Assembly: GCF_954871325.1 (NCBI RefSeq)
Contig: NC_088776.1
Coordinates: 39,760,569-39,824,568, forward strand
DNA length: 64,000 nt
Direction: 5' to 3'
From: Gordionus sp. m RMFG-2023
Taxonomy: Eukaryota > Nematomorpha > Gordioida > Chordodea > Parachordodidae
Positions within the stretch are counted from its first letter, which is position 1. The number at the start of each line of letters is the position of its first letter. The position numbers and the translations under genes are program-made. This document shows positions 60,537 through 64,000 of this stretch, piece after piece. The notes under the pieces were generated by a model. It made no database searches. It was given only the letters and a program-made list of their open reading frames with translations, and was not told the origin of the DNA.

Positions 60537-60785
60537 TAGAGATCTGCAAAGTTAGGCCCGGCTCGGGTCTAATTCTATTTAGAATAATCGGGTTTGAGCC
60601 GGGCCAGGCCTTATATTTTTTAAAAAAATTCGGGCCTGGTCAGGTCGGACCTTGGAATTTTTTTTAAATATATCTAAATTTCTCAATTTTATATTGTATT
60701 TTTTATGTAAAATAAAAATATTTTATTTTATTTATTGAAACTAAACGACATATAACAAATGTCTTTTATTTTGAGTAATTAAACA
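60537..60785. mobile_element. hAT MITE, TAGAGATCTGCA family, right end lost
   Basis: It starts TAGAGATCTGCAAAGTTAGG and continues through CGGGTTTGAGCCGGGCCAGG, CTGGTCAGGTCGGACC and the A+T core to TCTTTTATTTTGAGTAATTA, then leaves the family consensus. Confidence 0.75.
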
Positions 60786-61099
60786 AAATAACTATAACTA
60801 TTAGTCTAGTCATAAATGATACTTTTCGTTCAAACCTCAATAAATTCAATTCGACTAATCTGAATAAATAAAACATCTTCTGTATATAAAATATAGGCTA
60901 TTTGAAATATATTAAAATAACTATAATAAATGTTTGTACTTTATTGATTTTTATAATAGATATAAATTTTATTGGTTTATATGTCTATGAAGGTGAGTAA
61001 GTACTGCTGATTATTGCTTATATAGGGATACTTGGAGTAATATGGAGAAGGAAAGATGGGAGGAATGTATGATTGTATATATATTTCTTCAACATTTGG

Positions 61100-61299
61100 T
61101 GCCTAAAGGTCCCTGGTTCAGTCCCGGGTTTTGTCACCAAATGTTATGTTTGATATTTCACTGTAATGACAATAATAATTTCGTTGTAGTAATCTTGAAT
61201 ATCGTACATCGTCGTATATATAGAAATAATAATCTATCATCACTGATTGACTGCTGATTGATCGACAATCCTTCACATTATCACGTCAATCACAACAGT
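61100..61299 (-). mobile_element. LTR-retroelement fossil: LTR plus primer-binding site
   Basis: On the minus strand a candidate LTR of about 158 bp begins TGTTGTGATTGACGTG (61299) and ends ACATAACA (61142). It is followed directly by TGGTGACAAAACCCGGGAC (61139-61121), the reverse complement of a tRNA 3' end with CCA, as expected of a primer-binding site. The region just beyond forms an inverted repeat with it (61091-61150). No coding parts were found. It is a fragment of unknown family, probably Gypsy or BEL/Pao. Confidence 0.5.
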
Positions 61300-62153
61300 T
61301 TATATATTTTATAAAAGCTAGACTTTTTTAGAAAATTGAATCTTAAAAAAGAAGAGACCAACTATGCTATCTCTGGGTACGTTAGGACAACTATATTAGT
61401 TATAAGATAGGATAAAGGTCTAAATATAAAATTAATATTTTTTTATTATGATTTTAGATTGATAAATATTCATTGAAAATTATTTGTATTAATCAAAATA
61501 AAAAATAAATATGCAATAATTAATAACTATCCTATGACCAAACCATGGCTTAGTCTAATTTAGAAATATCATTTAAAATCTCTTTAATTCATGTTTTATG
61601 ATTTTGAACAATTTTTTTATTAAGATTTTAAAAGTCTTATTTACAAATTTGAACAATAATTTTTTTTGTTACTTTTGGTATGCTAAAACAAATTTTCCTC
61701 TGTAAAAATTAAAATACTAAATATTTTTCAAATGTTTTTTAGCTAATCCTATATGACGTAATATTAGTTTAAGTTTCCAGTGTTATAAATTAATAGCTTA
61801 AATTATGTTATAATATTATATTATCTGTTTGTATATTGTTTTGCGGCTATAACTTAACATAATGAAAAGTTTATATATTAACTCTCTTTTTGTTAAATTA
61901 TACTATATGCTAAATTGATTTAATATAATATATTCTCTTGTTGAAATAATATTCAAATGTTTTATATACACAATTAACTTTTACCGAAATATATATATAT
62001 ATTGATAAATTGTGATAATTATTATTTATCACCCCTTAAATAAATATCTTTAATTCTTGTTTAACTCGATCCTTAAAATCCATACAAATTATAATTAGAG
62101 TGGACTAACGTCCCGCAGTTTTCATCGTATCCCGGTTTCCCCTATATGTAGTT

Positions 62154-62517
62154 TTGGGATATGGAATCCATTGGATTCAGAATCTGAATTATAATCATAT
62201 AAATCCTGTACTTAGATCAATTTTTAATTTTGACAAATCTGATTTGACTCGAAATGTATTTCAGCAAAAGCATGTGAATTTCAGATAATTTTGTCATGAA
62301 CTTTAAACTAGATTTAATTTATATTAATTTTTATGTATATTTTACATACAAATTAAAAAAAATAAATACAAAAGTTCATGGCGAAAATTATCTGAAATTT
62401 CGATACTCTACAAATGCTGAAACATATTACCAGTCAGATTTTTAAAATTTAAAAAACGTCCTCAGTAAAAGATATGAAACTGTGAGATTCCGAATACCCA
62501 TAGATTCTATATCCCAA
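62154..62517. mobile_element. Foldback MITE with long inverted arms
   Basis: The left arm carries TTGGGATATGGAATCC, AAATCTGATTTGAC, TTTCAGCAAAAGCATG and TTTCAGATAATTTTGTCATG. The right arm carries CATGGCGAAAATTATCTGAA, CAAATGCTGAAAC, GTCAGATTTT and GATTCTATATCCCAA in inverted order. The arms are around 150 bp each and the centre lies near 62347. It ends about 45 bp from the SLC6 exon at 62563. TSD not resolved. Confidence 0.65.
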
Positions 62518-62562
62518 TATGACATATATATTATAAAATAATACTAGTAAAATGTTTCATAC

Positions 62563-62722
62563 TTTTTGTGGCCATAGATGTAAATAACGGCAATTATTTC
62601 AAAAAACGCCACTATAACTAGGGTTAGAGTTCCGGCAAATGTATCGAAAAGTTTCACCCAATACTCTCCGGAAGATAGGACGAAAATTAAACCGGTCAAG
62701 AATGAGATTGTACATAGTATGG
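62563..62722 (-). CDS. SLC6-family transporter, TM9-TM10 exon
   Basis: A 160-bp exon between the acceptor TATAAG (62723-62728) and the donor AAAAA|GTATGA. Starting in phase 2 it reads ILCTISFLTGLIFVLSSGEY, WVKLFDTFAGTLTLVIVAF, FEIIAVIYIYGHK and the first two bases of K. GxYWxxLFDxxAGT..LxxVAFFExIAVxxIYG is the helix 9/10 signature of SLC6 proteins; the LFD and YG motifs are near-invariant. The leftover bases join in phase to the exon at 54573-54411. Earlier exons, including the ion-binding helices 1, 6 and 8, lie beyond the right edge of the window. Confidence 0.9.
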
Positions 62723-63182
62723 CTTATATAGATATTTTTTTATTAGAAAAAAAAATTAGCACATTTTAATACTTGATTTAAATTATATATCAAAATATAT
62801 AATATTGTTTGATAAATTGTCCAAATTAGAACCGTGCACTCGAGCCCGATACGAATGTTAAATTAAGCCTGAGTCAGGCTTTAAAATGTAAAATAAAATA
62901 AACATCATCAATACTTTATCCTAAATCCTAGTAATATTTTATTTTAATAAAAGAAGAGGAAGCATAATTTCTATTTTCAGTTACATTGAAACTCGTTTTG
63001 TAAAAAAAAATTAATCCCAGCCAAATGACTATCGAATCGAATTACTAAATTAGGAAATTATTTATAATTGTAAGACAATTTACCCTACACCCGTTTTTGT
63101 TCAAATTGTCCGTCCCCGTCCTATTAAAGAACAGGTTTAGACCGCGCTCGAACAGTTATGCGCAAAGCTCTAGTATTTACAT

Positions 63183-63604
63183 TAGAGATCTTCAAAGTTT
63201 AATTCTATTTAAAATAATCGGGTTCGGGTCGGGCCGGGCCTAATATTTTTTAAAAAATTCGGGCCGGGTCGGGTCGGACCTTGGAATTTTTTTTAAATAT
63301 ATTTAAATTTCTCAATTTTATATTGAATTTTTTATGTAAAATAAAATTTGATTTTATTTATTGAAACTAAACGACATATAACATATGTCTTTTATTTTGA
63401 GTAATTATAAAAATTAATTTCTATATTTAAATAAATTCGGACCGGGCTGGGCCGGTAAATTTTTTTAAAAAAAAGTTCGGGTTCGGGCCGGCAAAACATT
63501 TTTAAAAAAATTTCGGGATCGGGCAGGGCCGGCTAAACTATTTTAAAAAAATTTCGGGTCGGGTCGAGCCGGGCTTGAAAAATTAGATTTGATGCAGATC
63601 ACTA
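63183..63604. mobile_element. hAT MITE, TAGAGATCTGCA family, complete
   Basis: A perfect TSD ATTTACAT lies at 63175-63182 and 63605-63612. Ends are TAGAGATCTTCAAAGTT and TTTGATGCAGATCACTA, with GGGTCGGGCCGGGCC, CGGGCCGGGTCGGGTCGG and GGGTCGGGTCGAGCCGGG words at both sides of the shared A+T core. It lies in an SLC6 intron upstream of the exon at 62563-62722. Confidence 0.85.
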
Positions 63605-63664
63605 ATTTACATTGTTTTCTAACTATTTATTTTTAATACTTTATAAATATAATTATACCTAAAA

Positions 63665-63850
63665 CGAATTATTTGTTATAAGATATTCAATTCGATTCGA
63701 TTCGTATTTTACGAATACGAATAATATTCGATTCGAAAATTCGAATCGAATTCGAATAGGAAAATATATTATTCGTCGAATAATTTTTTATCTATTATTC
63801 GATCGAATTATTCGAGATTATTCGATTAAAATAATTTATATTAATAAATA
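63665..63850. repeat. ATTCG/CGAAT word array
   Basis: GATTCGATTCGTATTTTACG, AATACGAATAATATTCG, TCGAAAATTCGAATCGAAT and ATTATTCGATCGAATTATTC repeat in both orientations. Same vocabulary as 6860-7015. Probably the end of a transposon continuing to the right. Confidence 0.5.
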
Positions 63851-64000
63851 TCGGAAAATAATCATATATTATTATTCCTATTTAATAAAATTTCCTAGGA
63901 ATAATGAAGAAACATTTTATATTTCTAAATGTTGCTAACGGCTGTTTTTATTCGAATAATTCATAATACAAAATTAACTTCCGAAAATTGTTTTATGATG

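Larger units (their letters stand above)
54574..62562 (-). other. 8-kb SLC6 intron filled with transposons
   Basis: An intron of 7989 bp from the donor AAAAA|GTATGA (62562) to CATACAG (54574). It contains, in coordinate order, hAT 54755-58067, hAT 58499-60369 with a MITE inside it, a truncated MITE 60537-60785, an LTR-element fossil 61100-61299 and a foldback element 62154-62517. These account for most of its length. None disrupts the flanking splice sites. Confidence 0.8.

Noticed and set aside
61091-61150. tRNA gene around GGTTCAGTCCCGGG
   Set aside because: Only a 3' half is present and it abuts a TG...CA repeat; read on the other strand it is a primer-binding site next to an LTR.

Overview
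This window looks like an A+T-rich (roughly three-quarters A+T by eye), gene-poor, transposon-dense piece of an invertebrate animal genome. The animal call rests on an SLC6 neurotransmitter/amino-acid transporter gene whose exons can be joined in phase. The species cannot be named from the sequence. Host coding sequence is scarce: the last four coding exons of the SLC6 transporter (minus strand, 62722 down to 52201) and one long exon (minus, 16462-15952) whose start resembles the N-terminus of PCTAIRE-type cyclin-dependent kinases (CDK16/17/18). A short exon-like stretch at 23545-23628 is only a candidate.

Most of the rest is transposable-element debris, above all hAT DNA transposons and their small non-autonomous relatives. 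Several can be delimited to the base because terminal inverted repeats (TIRs) are flanked by 8-bp target-site duplications (TSDs): 13496-14210, 15196-15760 with a second element nested at 15262-15673, 17369-23330, 18590-21918 nested inside the previous one, 35685-36265, 41947-43091, 43164-43320, 54755-58067, 58499-60369 and 63183-63604. The 17.4-23.3 kb block is a nest: a ZMYM1-like hAT, interrupted by another hAT-like element, which carries a Helitron remnant with a Pif1-type helicase tail and a Helitron 3' hairpin/CTAG end. Other elements are a MULE transposase relic with an apparent 46-bp intron (29.1-29.9 kb), a LINE with a C-terminal restriction-endonuclease-like domain (40.1-37.4 kb, minus), and fossils of LTR retroelements (5.46-6.8 kb, 26.6-28.9 kb, 51.2-51.4 kb, 61.1-61.3 kb).

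Layout: 1-2.6 kb hAT ends and a small long-TIR MITE; 4.9-7.6 kb MITE fragments and a short LTR fossil; 8-12 kb repeats and a hAT relic with TAACG words; 13.2-15.8 kb hAT MITEs; 16 kb kinase-like exon; 17.4-23.3 kb nested hAT/hAT/Helitron; 26.6-31.5 kb Gypsy fossil, MULE and a hAT end; 32.3-34.7 kb a seven-copy tandem array followed by an inverted-repeat cluster; 35-37.3 kb SINE-like tRNA relic, MITEs and an 18-bp minisatellite; 37.4-41.5 kb LINE and ZMYM1-like hAT; 41.6-45.1 kb hAT elements and repeat arrays; 48-51.4 kb relics; 52.2-62.7 kb the SLC6 gene, whose 8-kb intron is largely made of at least five separate insertions.

A pattern across the window is that each hAT family has its own short subterminal word repeated in both orientations near its ends (for example TATCGGATCGGTA, GTAACGAGTAACGCG, CGGGCCGGGTCGGG, GTATCTTGTATC, CACGCCC). 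Two such arrays (GTAGCGATAGCRCG at 13.2 kb; TTCGCGATAA at 41.6 kb) have no recognisable element around them and may mark further, unseen families.
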